Below, in pieces: positions 23,068 through 29,784 of a DNA stretch of 36,010 bases. The number at the start of each line of letters is the position of its first letter. The first letter of the stretch is position 1. Source of the stretch: Acidobacteriota bacterium (lineage in GTDB: Bacteria > Acidobacteriota > Terriglobia > 20CM-2-55-15); contig QHWY01000058.1 of assembly GCA_003223875.1 (NCBI GenBank), positions 1 through 36,010 of the forward strand, in the 5' to 3' direction. The notes beneath the pieces are model-generated. The model searched no databases and was not told the DNA's origin. It saw only the letters and a program-made list of their open reading frames with translations. The translations under genes and the position numbers were made by a program.

Positions 23068-24012
23068 ATGAAAATCACCGCGATTCGAACCGTTCTTGCG
23101 GTTTTGGCGGTGTTCGCACTCATGGCCGTGGGTGCGAATGCTCAGCAAGATTTAAGCAACGTTCAGGTCAAGACCAACAAGCTCAGCAACAACTTTTACA
23201 CGCTCGATGGTCAAGGCGGGACCATTGGCCTGTTAGTCGGCCCCGATGGCGTCTTCATGGTTGACGCCCAGTTTGCGCCGCTGCACGACAAGATTATGGC
23301 CGCCATCCGGCAGATCACCAACGCGCCGGTCAAATTCGTGGTCAATACGCACGTGCACGGCGACCACACCGGCGGCAATGAGCTTATGGGCAAGGAAGGC
23401 GCAACGATCCTCGCCCGTGGAACCTTGCGGAACCGGCTCATGCGCCCCGCGCCGGCCGCGAACGGGCAAACACCGCCGGCAACTCCGGCGCCGGGATTGC
23501 CCGTAATCACCTATAGCGCGAACTCCCAACTCGCGTTCCATATGAATGGTGAGGACGTGCAGTTGATTCCGATTCCGAACGCTCACACCGACGGCGACAC
23601 CATGGTTCGTTTCGTGCAGAACGACGTGATCATGACCGGCGATTTCTTCCGGTCCGTACAATATCCCAATATCGACCGGGGCAACGGCGGCGGGTTGAAC
23701 GGCATGATCGCTGGGTTGGGACAGATCATCGCGCGTTCTGGGCCGAATACGAAAATCATTCCGGGTCACGGTCCTACGGTGGATCGGAACGCTGTCATCG
23801 CGCATCGCGACATGATGCTGGGGGTGCGGGATCGCATCACGAAGATGATGAGGGAAGGCAAGAGCGAAGCCGAGATAGTCGCAGCGAGACCATGGGCTGA
23901 TTTCGACTCCAAGGTTCCCCAGTCGGACGCTAAAGTCGGCAACACGAACCAGACCGTCGCACAGCGGTTCGCTACCCAGGTGTACGCCGAACTCAGGCCG
24001 ACCGTCCGGTAA
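23068..24012 (+). CDS. Exported metallo-beta-lactamase-fold hydrolase
   Basis: 314 residues. Signal peptide (MKITAIRTVLAVLAVFALMA..., cleavage near NAQ), then an MBL fold: GGTIGLLVGPDGVFMVDAQF, FVVNTHVHGDHTGGNELMG with the HxHxDH motif (His95, His97, Asp99, His100), a Pro-rich insert (PAANGQTPPATPAPGL), PNAHTDGDTMVRF (third His), NDVIMTGDFF and IIPGHGPTV (last His). Metal ligands for two zinc ions are complete. Substrate unknown; the layout is like class B beta-lactamase relatives and periplasmic MBL esterases. ATG 23068 follows AGGGAGGC. The C-terminal helices (GVRDRITKMMREGKSEAEIV, FATQVYAELR) are typical of this exported subgroup. Confidence 0.92.
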   Translation: MKITAIRTVLAVLAVFALMAVGANAQQDLSNVQVKTNKLSNNFYTLDGQGGTIGLLVGPDGVFMVDAQFAPLHDKIMAAIRQITNAPVKFVVNTHVHGDHTGGNELMGKEGATILARGTLRNRLMRPAPAANGQTPPATPAPGLPVITYSANSQLAFHMNGEDVQLIPIPNAHTDGDTMVRFVQNDVIMTGDFFRSVQYPNIDRGNGGGLNGMIAGLGQIIARSGPNTKIIPGHGPTVDRNAVIAHRDMMLGVRDRITKMMREGKSEAEIVAARPWADFDSKVPQSDAKVGNTNQTVAQRFATQVYAELRPTVR

Positions 24013-24040
24013 TTCGATCGTCATTTAAGACTGCGGCTAT

Positions 24041-24071
24041 GTGGCGCGTAATGACGTGCGTTACGCGCCAC
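24041..24071. other. Perfect 11-bp hairpin after the metallo-hydrolase gene
   Basis: GTGGCGCGTAA (24041-24051) and TTACGCGCCAC (24061-24071) around a 9-nt loop. No T run follows, so it is not a classical terminator. It lies 28 nt after the stop and may protect the mRNA end or bind a dimeric protein. Confidence 0.5.
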
Positions 24072-24139
24072 GCAGTTCCTACCGGAGTTGCCATGGGCAA
24101 AATCCACCTTCGTCGAGAATTATCGCCAGAGACAAACTA

Positions 24140-24213
24140 CTGTAGCGGCGCTCTACGAGCGCCGACAGTCCAGCAAGTTAGAGATCGTCGGCGGTCATAG
24201 ACCGCCGCTACAG
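24140..24213. repeat. 74-bp palindromic repeat, family 1, copy B
   Basis: Inverted relative to copy A (13837-13910), identical in 72 of 74 positions by eye, with the same outer CTGTAG/CTACAG ends and two hairpins. It lies between the metallo-hydrolase gene and the next family X gene, about 75 nt before that gene's start. Confidence 0.9.
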
Positions 24214-24287
24214 CTGCCAAACTTTATATTTACTTACAAATCCGGACGACGGAATATAGTCTTGCAAAGACTATTAAAGGAATTCTC

Positions 24288-25130
24288 ATGATCAGACGAA
24301 TGAAAGTCATTCTAACCGGTTTAGGCCTGAGCCTCGTGCTGGTATCCGCCTCCGGCTATGCGCAAGACCGCGCACAGCAGCCGCCATCGTACACTCCGAC
24401 AGCGACACCATCGGAAAAGCTTCCGGACTGGAGCGGCGCCTGGCAAATGATGGGCGGTACCGTTTTTGACGCGGCCACCCAAACGGGAAAGGGCGGCGCC
24501 ATCGACCTCGGCGTTCGTGAACATCCTCCCTACAACGCCGAGTGGGAAGCGCTCTATCAAAGGAATCTCGAGAAACGTGATCAAAATCGATTTCCCGATG
24601 TGTTCACCAACTGCGGCGTGCCCGCAAGTTATCCCCGAGTATTCAATCTGCCGGACCCGTACGAGTTCGTGATTCGTCCAGAGCAAGTCTGGATTCTGGC
24701 CGAGAACGGACCCAATGTGATGCGTATTTACACGGATGGCCGAAAGCACCTCGATGAACCTTGGGGAACCTATACCGGGGATTCCGTCGGTCATTGGGAA
24801 GGCGACACCCTGGTCTTCACGACGATCGGGTTGAAAGGAAACCGCGATGGGGATTCGATTCTCGACAGAACAGGGCTGGTCTTGAGCGATCAATCGCGCG
24901 GAACGACCCGGATCCGAAAGATCGATGCCAATACCCTTGAGGTGGTCATGACGCTCGAGGATTCGAAGGCCCTGACGAAGCCATGGGCCGTCACGAAACG
25001 ATTCCGGAAGCTGCCTCAAGGCACGCGGCTATATGACTATGGATGCGCGGAAAACAATCGGAATCCCGTCGACGAGAAGTCGGGAAAGACGCTTTTGCTG
25101 GGCCCAGACGGCAAGCCGCTCAACGATTAA
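24288..25130 (+). CDS. Family X exported protein, copy 4 (divergent)
   Basis: 280 residues, signal peptide (MIRRMKVILTGLGLSLVLVS..., cleavage near YAQ). Blocks: KLPDWSGAWQMMGG, FPDVFTNCGVPASYPRVFNL (conserved Cys 1), YEFVIRPEQVWILAENGPNV, MRIYTDGRKHLDEPWGTYTG, SVGHWEGDTLVFTTIGLKGN, LSDQSRGTTRIRKIDANTLE, VVMTLEDSKALTKPWAVTKR and RLYDYGCAENNRNPVDE (conserved Cys 2). It keeps the family order and both Cys but lacks the PHTExLHxxER histidines, where it has DQSRGTTRIRK. ATG 24288 follows AAGGA (7 nt); TATAGT at 24255-24260 could be its -10 box. A DUF6152 gene follows after 41 nt. Confidence 0.85.
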   Translation: MIRRMKVILTGLGLSLVLVSASGYAQDRAQQPPSYTPTATPSEKLPDWSGAWQMMGGTVFDAATQTGKGGAIDLGVREHPPYNAEWEALYQRNLEKRDQNRFPDVFTNCGVPASYPRVFNLPDPYEFVIRPEQVWILAENGPNVMRIYTDGRKHLDEPWGTYTGDSVGHWEGDTLVFTTIGLKGNRDGDSILDRTGLVLSDQSRGTTRIRKIDANTLEVVMTLEDSKALTKPWAVTKRFRKLPQGTRLYDYGCAENNRNPVDEKSGKTLLLGPDGKPLND

Positions 25131-25171
25131 ATAAGGAAATACGACGTGGTACATATCATAGGAGGTCTCGT

Positions 25172-25585
25172 ATGAAGTCGCTTTACAAGATGGTCTTGGT
25201 TTTGGCCATCGCTGCACTGCTCTTTTCCATTCAGCCGGCCGTGGCGCATCATTCCGGCGCAGGTTTCGACAGCAGTAGAGTCGTAGAAGTAAAAGGCACC
25301 GTGAAGGAATTTCAGTTCAAAAATCCCCATACCTGGATCCAGGTCCTCGTCGATGACGGCACCGGAAAGATCACGGAGTGGAGTCTGGAATGGGGCAGCC
25401 CGAATTCACTCGGACGCCAAGGCTATCGGCCCTCCACATTCCCGCCCGGCGCGAAAGTAATCATGCGGCTGAATCCCATGCGGAACGGCGCGCCTGCCGG
25501 CGGTTTCATCGCAGCAAAATTTGAAGACGGAACCACCATCGGCCGCTGGGATGACAAGGTCGGGCCATCCGCCGCCGCGCCGTAG
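25172..25585 (+). CDS. DUF6152 family exported protein
   Basis: 137 residues. Signal peptide (MKSLYKMVLVLAIAALLFSI, ending AVA), mature start HHSGAGFDSS, then VKGTVKEFQFKNPHTWIQVL, VDDGTGKITEWSLEWGSPNS, LGRQGYRPSTFPPGAKVIMR and a Gly-rich C-terminal part ending with IGRWDDKVG. His-His and NPH are conserved. ATG 25172 is preceded by AGGAGG with 6 nt spacing; the longer open frame upstream overlaps the family X gene and lacks a signal. It follows family X copy 4 with a 41-nt gap and no terminator, so both are probably expressed together. Confidence 0.9.
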   Translation: MKSLYKMVLVLAIAALLFSIQPAVAHHSGAGFDSSRVVEVKGTVKEFQFKNPHTWIQVLVDDGTGKITEWSLEWGSPNSLGRQGYRPSTFPPGAKVIMRLNPMRNGAPAGGFIAAKFEDGTTIGRWDDKVGPSAAAP

Positions 25586-25716
25586 TGACACAATCGTGGA
25601 CAGTGCGCAATTCTGGCGTTTCAAGAATTGTTCACTGTCGATGAACCTCACAGATCGTCCCCTCTTGGGAGCTTGTAGACAATTCCGCGCGCCATGCTAA
25701 ATTTGAGGCTATCTCG

Positions 25717-26037
25717 ATGAAATTGCTTCGATGGACGTGCTTCTTTTTAGCGATCTCCTTGGCAGGCTCGGGCGTTGTTCAAGCCCAAACGATCGCCGAC
25801 ACCGCCCGCCAGGAGCGTGAGCGGAGAAAGGCAGTCGAGAGCGAGACCGGCGTGAGGATACCCATTGTGATTAGCGTAACGCCTGCCAGCACTGCGGGCT
25901 CAATCGCACTTGAAAAGGCCACGCACGACCGAGATGTCGCCCGCAAAGCTCTCGCAGATGCGCAGCAGAACCTCGCCGACCTAGAAGACCAATTCCGCCG
26001 ATCCGGCGGCCTCCCAGGCTGGTCACGACCGCGGTGA
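25717..26037 (+). CDS. Small exported coiled-coil protein
   Basis: 106 residues: signal peptide (MKLLRWTCFFLAISLAGSGV, cleavage near VQA), then a charged region (DTARQERERRKAVESETGVR) and a C-terminal helix with heptad spacing (LEKATHDRDVARKALADAQQ, NLADLEDQFRRSGG). Short proteins with the A-x-x-ARQERERRK start after a signal peptide are common in acidobacterial genomes, unnamed. ATG 25717 follows GAGG at 8 nt. The 250 bases after it contain only a 7-bp hairpin (CGACCAC...GTGGTCG, 26134-26152) and no supported gene. Confidence 0.7.
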   Translation: MKLLRWTCFFLAISLAGSGVVQAQTIADTARQERERRKAVESETGVRIPIVISVTPASTAGSIALEKATHDRDVARKALADAQQNLADLEDQFRRSGGLPGWSRPR

Positions 26038-26289
26038 TCGGCTCACTTCGGCTACTCAAGTCCTGGATAGTCGCGATCCCGGACTCTTAATTCGAACCGA
26101 TTGTCCGGCAAAGTGAAGGGTAGCCGGTGACACGACCACTTGACGTGGTCGATGTTCCCGTTTGCTGTCGCTTACTGGCCGTCAACGCAGTCGAACCGAG
26201 CCTCGCGTCTGTATCAACCAACTGATCTCAAATTCTAATCTTTCCGCACCTCTTATTGCGGTCGTCGATTTCGCGTACGATAAGGTTGT

Positions 26290-26433
26290 ATGACATGCCC
26301 ACAATGCGGATTCGGAGGTATTGGCCAGGCGAGTCTCGACTGGGCCGACTTGCCATGGATCTTGCTTCTTCAGTTTCCGTTCCGCTGTCGGCGGTGCGGC
26401 CTGAGATTTCGCGATTGGTTCTGGAAAGTCTGA
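26290..26433 (+). CDS. Very small zinc-ribbon protein
   Basis: 47 residues, MTCPQCGFGG ... PFRCRRCGLRFRDWFWKV. Two CxxC knuckles (residues 3-6 and 33-36) separated by a hydrophobic stretch (LPWILLLQFPF) match a common type of short acidobacterial protein with CPQC...PFRCxxCxxRF. It may bind zinc and associate with the membrane. AAGG 5 nt upstream of the ATG supports translation. Overlapping longer frames in this stretch have no such features. Confidence 0.65.
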   Translation: MTCPQCGFGGIGQASLDWADLPWILLLQFPFRCRRCGLRFRDWFWKV

Positions 26434-26575
26434 TGTCTCCAGCGCCGTCGCGGCGTAGCACCGTCGGCCGGCGGTCAGTTGGTGAGTCACTTCCCGTTCC
26501 CCTGAGGGACTTTTCAGTCTACGGATAGGCGGTTCGTTGGGATTGCTCCCTGTCTGTCATGCTTCCAGAATGCCG

Positions 26576-26851
26576 CTATACGTCCAGTGAAAGGCTTCCA
26601 CGGCTCGCGATTACGAATTGCGAGCCTAAGCCGGCGTCCTTCCAATCGCCCGGAGTGTTGTTGGCGCCGAGTGGCGCAAACTCGACGTCAAGGATCCGCG
26701 CATTGTTAACCGGGCTCAGCTTGAGGACGAGCTCCGTGCTCTTACCGGCATCCATGCTGATGATCACAGGCTTCGATAACGGTGACTTCGCACGGTTGGT
26801 GCCCGCGACCTGAAAACCGCTGGACAACACGACGGCCGGATTGTTACTCAT
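26576..26851 (-). CDS. Hypothetical protein, unknown function
   Basis: 91 residues: MSNNPAVVLSSGFQVAGTNR, then AKSPLSKPVIISMDAGKSTE, LVLKLSPVNNARILDVEFAP and GLGSQFVIASRGSLSLDV. Alternating polar and hydrophobic residues suggest a small beta-rich protein. No signal peptide, no metal or nucleotide motif, and no named family recognised. A strong GAGGAGG sits 6 nt before ATG 26851 and the codon usage looks like that of real genes, so it is likely translated. Confidence 0.65.
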   Translation of the reverse strand: MSNNPAVVLSSGFQVAGTNRAKSPLSKPVIISMDAGKSTELVLKLSPVNNARILDVEFAPLGANNTPGDWKDAGLGSQFVIASRGSLSLDV

Positions 26852-26884
26852 ACTTACCTCCTCGTTGATGGCTTAGGAACAGAC

Positions 26885-26909
26885 CCGCCGGCACCGCGCC
26901 GGCGGTTTT
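26885..26909 (+). terminator. Possible intrinsic terminator
   Basis: CCGCCGGC (26885-26892) pairs perfectly with GCCGGCGG (26898-26905) over a 5-nt loop, followed by TTTT. Oriented for plus-strand transcription. It lies upstream of the minus-strand gene start at 26851, so it would end plus-strand transcripts passing the zinc-ribbon gene. Confidence 0.5.
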
Positions 26910-27265
26910 CTCTGCGGCAGAGATGAGTATTTCTGCATCGAAGAAACTCGTGAGGAAGGCGGAAACGATCGTGTGCGCGCTGGAGAAATCGATTTTTCGT
27001 CGCGGAGATGATCATTTCCACGACGGACATCGTTGCTTCCTGTATGTAAATAATCGAATGCGGTCCAGAGATGCCCGTGTACAGGCGATCAATAGTCAAG
27101 ATGCGTGTGTCTGATGTGAAGCGATCAGCGTGTTTGGCCTGGATTGTCGTCTTCCCTTTCGTGCTTCTGCATATGGCATCCGTTCGAAAGAACAGCCAAG
27201 ATCGCTTCCTTATTTGGACAGCAGCCGCTGTCGGAAATTTACCTCTCCGACGATGTCCCAAAACA
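26910..27265. other. Intergenic stretch without supported gene
   Basis: Frames of 63 (plus) and 135 residues (minus) are open here, but both are Arg-rich or irregular, lack ribosome binding sites and match nothing I know. I see no repeat or RNA gene in it. Confidence 0.5.
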
Positions 27266-28429
27266 TCACCGAGACCACAGTTCTTTCGCCGCCAGGGCTG
27301 CGCCTTCGGAAAGCGCTTTCAGCTTCGCCCAAGCGATCTGCGGGTGCACGCGCATACCCATTCCGCAGTCTGTGCCTGCGATGACGTTCTCGCGGCCCAC
27401 CAGGCCGGCATACAGTACGATGCGATCGGCGACCAGCTCCGGATGTTCGACGACATTGCTGGCGTGGCTAACCACGCCGGGAATCAGAATCTTTCCTCTC
27501 GGCAGTTTGACTTCCTTCCAAAGCTTCCATTCATGTTCATGGCGCGGATTCGCGGCCTCCACCGAGTACGCTCCAGCTTTGACTTTCAGCATCAAGTCGA
27601 TGACGTGTTTCAGCGGAAGGTCGTGCGTGTGGGGGCCGTGCCAACTTCCCCAGCAGATGTGATAACGCACGCGGTCTTCGGGAATGCCTTGCAAGGCATT
27701 ATTCAACGCTTCGACGCGCACCGCGGCGAATTTTCGGTATTCCTCGATGCTTGGAAGGGGCACTATCATGTCGTAGGTATCCGGCAGAGCGGGATCATCG
27801 ATCTGCAGAATGAGACCGGCGTCAACGATCGCTTTGTATTCGTGTTTAATCGCATCCGCCAGAGCGAACAGATACTCTTCATCCGTCCGGTAATACTCGT
27901 TGTAGAAGAAGTGCTCCAGCCAGCCGGGCGCAAGGACACACATAAATGTTTCTTCTACTTTGGCATTCGTCTGCGCCAACGAAGACTTGAAGAGCTCGAG
28001 GTCTTGTCGAATCTCCTCTTGCCCGATGTAGCTGATTGGACCGTTGCAGATGGCGCGCTCCGATGGCGCCGGTAAAAATTGCAGCTCTTTATAAAATTCC
28101 GCAAACTCTCTCCGCTCATTCGTCTCGAGCGCCATATACGGTGCTTCACCCGGCCTCAGCGGCCTCTTTCCGAGTCCACCAAGACGGCGGCCATAGTAGG
28201 TCAGGCTCCCGAACCCGAACTTTGTCAACTCGCCATCGCTGATGACGTCAATTCCGGCCTCCGCCTGTTTTCGAATGACCTCGGCAATCCCGTTCCGCAG
28301 CCGCGGCTGTAACTGCTGAACGTCAATGGCGCGGCCGGCCATGACGTCTCTCGACATTTGCATCAAATCGGGTGGCCCCTCCAGCCTGCCCGCGTGGGTT
28401 GTGAGAATCCGATCCGTACTTCGCTTCAT
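27266..28429 (-). CDS. MetE C-terminal-like methyltransferase (cobalamin-independent methionine synthase II family)
   Basis: 387 residues, cytoplasmic, TIM-barrel. Starts MKRSTDRILTTHAGRLEGPP. Zinc-site residues of the MetE catalytic domain are visible: YHICWGSWHGPH (HxC), VEAANPRHEHE (Glu) and AGTDCGMGMR (Cys), as well as GIDVISDGEL and LQIDDPALPD from the barrel core. These stand-alone proteins lack the N-terminal half of true MetE; some transfer methyl groups between other thiols or corrinoid donors, and the substrate cannot be read from sequence. ATG 28429 follows GAGAGGAC; a perfect TATAAT lies about 40 nt upstream. Shares a divergent promoter region with the next gene. Confidence 0.9.
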   Translation of the reverse strand: MKRSTDRILTTHAGRLEGPPDLMQMSRDVMAGRAIDVQQLQPRLRNGIAEVIRKQAEAGIDVISDGELTKFGFGSLTYYGRRLGGLGKRPLRPGEAPYMALETNERREFAEFYKELQFLPAPSERAICNGPISYIGQEEIRQDLELFKSSLAQTNAKVEETFMCVLAPGWLEHFFYNEYYRTDEEYLFALADAIKHEYKAIVDAGLILQIDDPALPDTYDMIVPLPSIEEYRKFAAVRVEALNNALQGIPEDRVRYHICWGSWHGPHTHDLPLKHVIDLMLKVKAGAYSVEAANPRHEHEWKLWKEVKLPRGKILIPGVVSHASNVVEHPELVADRIVLYAGLVGRENVIAGTDCGMGMRVHPQIAWAKLKALSEGAALAAKELWSR

Positions 28430-28467
28430 AAGAATGTCCTCTCGTGATCAAAGCCGCATTGGAACGC

Positions 28468-28473
28468 ATTATA
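28468..28473 (-). promoter_or_regulatory. TATAAT -10 box of the MetE-like gene
   Basis: Minus-strand TATAAT, 38 nt before the ATG at 28429. TTTTTG sits 16 nt upstream as a weak -35. Confidence 0.5.
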
Positions 28474-28511
28474 CGCTTTGACGGTTCTTCAAAAATTGCT
28501 CTAGGCAGTGG

Positions 28512-28517
28512 TATGAT
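28512..28517 (+). promoter_or_regulatory. Extended -10 box (TGGTATGAT)
   Basis: TATGAT preceded by TGG (extended -10 type), 48 nt before the ATG at 28566; TTCAAA is 18 nt upstream. Confidence 0.45.
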
Positions 28518-28565
28518 CCCCCCACCACCGAAAGAAAGCATTGAACTAATAAACAGGAGGCAGAA

Positions 28566-29555
28566 ATGTCAGATCCACTTCAAGCGAAATTCACGCGCGT
28601 TGTAATCCTCATTGCGGCGATCATCGTCGTTGCCGACGCCATACACGCGCAGGACAATCCATACCGGCTGACTGAGGGTTGGGCGCAACTTCCCTCGGGC
28701 ATGAAGTTTGGCGGAGTCATATCGACTGACGTTGACGCGCGCGGCAACATCTGGGTCTTTCACCGGGCCGCCCCGGAGATTCTGCAATTCGCGCCCTCCG
28801 GCAAGCTCCTGAAGAGTTTCGGCGCAGGGATGTTCGTTAACCCTCATGGCATGGCGATCGACCGCGACGGGAATCTCTGGGTCACAGATGCCCAGGCCAA
28901 GGACGGCAAAGGGCAGCAGGTTTTCAAACTCAATCCCGACGGTAAGGTCCTCATGACGCTTGGCAAGGCCGGCGTGGCTGCGGAAGGTCCCGACACGTTC
29001 AACGGGCCGACCGATGTGGTGATCGCGCCGAATGGCGACATATTCGTCAGCGACGGACATGTGATGAATGCCAATGGTCGAATCGTGAAATTCTCCAAGG
29101 ACGGAAAATTCATTAAAACGTGGGGCAAGAAAGGCAAAGGCCCGGGCGAAATGGACACGCCGCATGCCATTGCGATGGATTCAAGGGGACGGCTTTTTGT
29201 GGCCGATCGCGCCAACAACCGCATCCAGATCTTCGATCAAGACGGAAAGTTCCTCGATCAGTGGAAGCAGTTCGGCAGGCCCAGCGGCGTTTCCATCGAT
29301 AAGAACGATACGATTTATGTTGTCGATTCGCAGTCGAACGCAATGTTGAACCCAGGCTTCAAAAGAGGCCTACGAGTGGGCAGCGCAAAGGACGGCAAGG
29401 TCACGGCACTCGTTCCGTTCGTCGAACCCGATCCCGACAAGAACAATAACGCCGGCATGGAAGGGGTAGCGGCCGATGCGATGGGCAATATCTATGTAGG
29501 CGAAACCACAACGATGATCCTGAAAAAATACGTTAGAGGCGCACGGAGCAATTAA
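28566..29555 (+). CDS. Exported NHL propeller, peptidyl-hydroxyglycine lyase-like
   Basis: 329 residues. N-terminal signal or anchor (VVILIAAIIVVADAIHAQ, about residues 12-29), then a six-bladed NHL propeller: ISTDVDARGNIWVFHRA, NPHGMAIDRDGNLWVTDAQA, GPTDVVIAPNGDIFVSDGH, TPHAIAMDSRGRLFVADRAN, NRIQIFDQDGKFLDQWKQFG and GVAADAMGNIYVGETTT. The regular HG/HAI...D..G..F/WVxD pattern matches the peptidyl-alpha-hydroxyglycine alpha-amidating lyase-like family common in Acidobacteria; the enzyme activity itself is not proven for bacterial members. ACAGGAGG lies 6 nt before ATG 28566. A 142-bp palindromic element follows 8 nt after its stop. Confidence 0.88.
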   Translation: MSDPLQAKFTRVVILIAAIIVVADAIHAQDNPYRLTEGWAQLPSGMKFGGVISTDVDARGNIWVFHRAAPEILQFAPSGKLLKSFGAGMFVNPHGMAIDRDGNLWVTDAQAKDGKGQQVFKLNPDGKVLMTLGKAGVAAEGPDTFNGPTDVVIAPNGDIFVSDGHVMNANGRIVKFSKDGKFIKTWGKKGKGPGEMDTPHAIAMDSRGRLFVADRANNRIQIFDQDGKFLDQWKQFGRPSGVSIDKNDTIYVVDSQSNAMLNPGFKRGLRVGSAKDGKVTALVPFVEPDPDKNNNAGMEGVAADAMGNIYVGETTTMILKKYVRGARSN

Positions 29556-29563
29556 CACGTCCA

Positions 29564-29705
29564 CTGTCAAATGGCTTGTTGTACGATGTCGAATGTACTT
29601 GTTTCGACTACCAGATTACCGAATGACGCATCGACCAGGTTGCCATTTGGCGGTTCGGTAATCGCACCAAGTACATTCGACATCGTACAACAAGCCATTT
29701 AACAG
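29564..29705. repeat. 142-bp palindromic element with 33-bp perfect arms, family 4
   Basis: Left arm 29569-29601 (AAATGGCTTGTTGTACGATG...) and right arm 29668-29700 are perfect 33-bp inverted repeats; after one mismatch CTGT/ACAG extends them to 29564 and 29705. Inside is a second pair, ATTACCGAA (29615-29623) and TTCGGTAAT (29654-29662). No clear target duplication. Looks like a non-coding mobile element (MITE) or a very large stem-loop. Confidence 0.85.
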
Positions 29706-29784
29706 CTAACATCGTGACTGTCCCTGTCTCCAGCGCGGACTTATGGGACATGCTCAGCCAGAGGTAGAGGGTCGGGAGGAGATT

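Noticed and set aside
26854..27261. Minus-strand frame of 135 residues between two minus-strand genes
   Set aside because: Arg-rich, irregular, no ribosome binding site and no known motif.
28569..29165. Minus-strand frame of 198 residues
   Set aside because: Antisense to the NHL propeller gene, whose repeats and signal peptide are clear.
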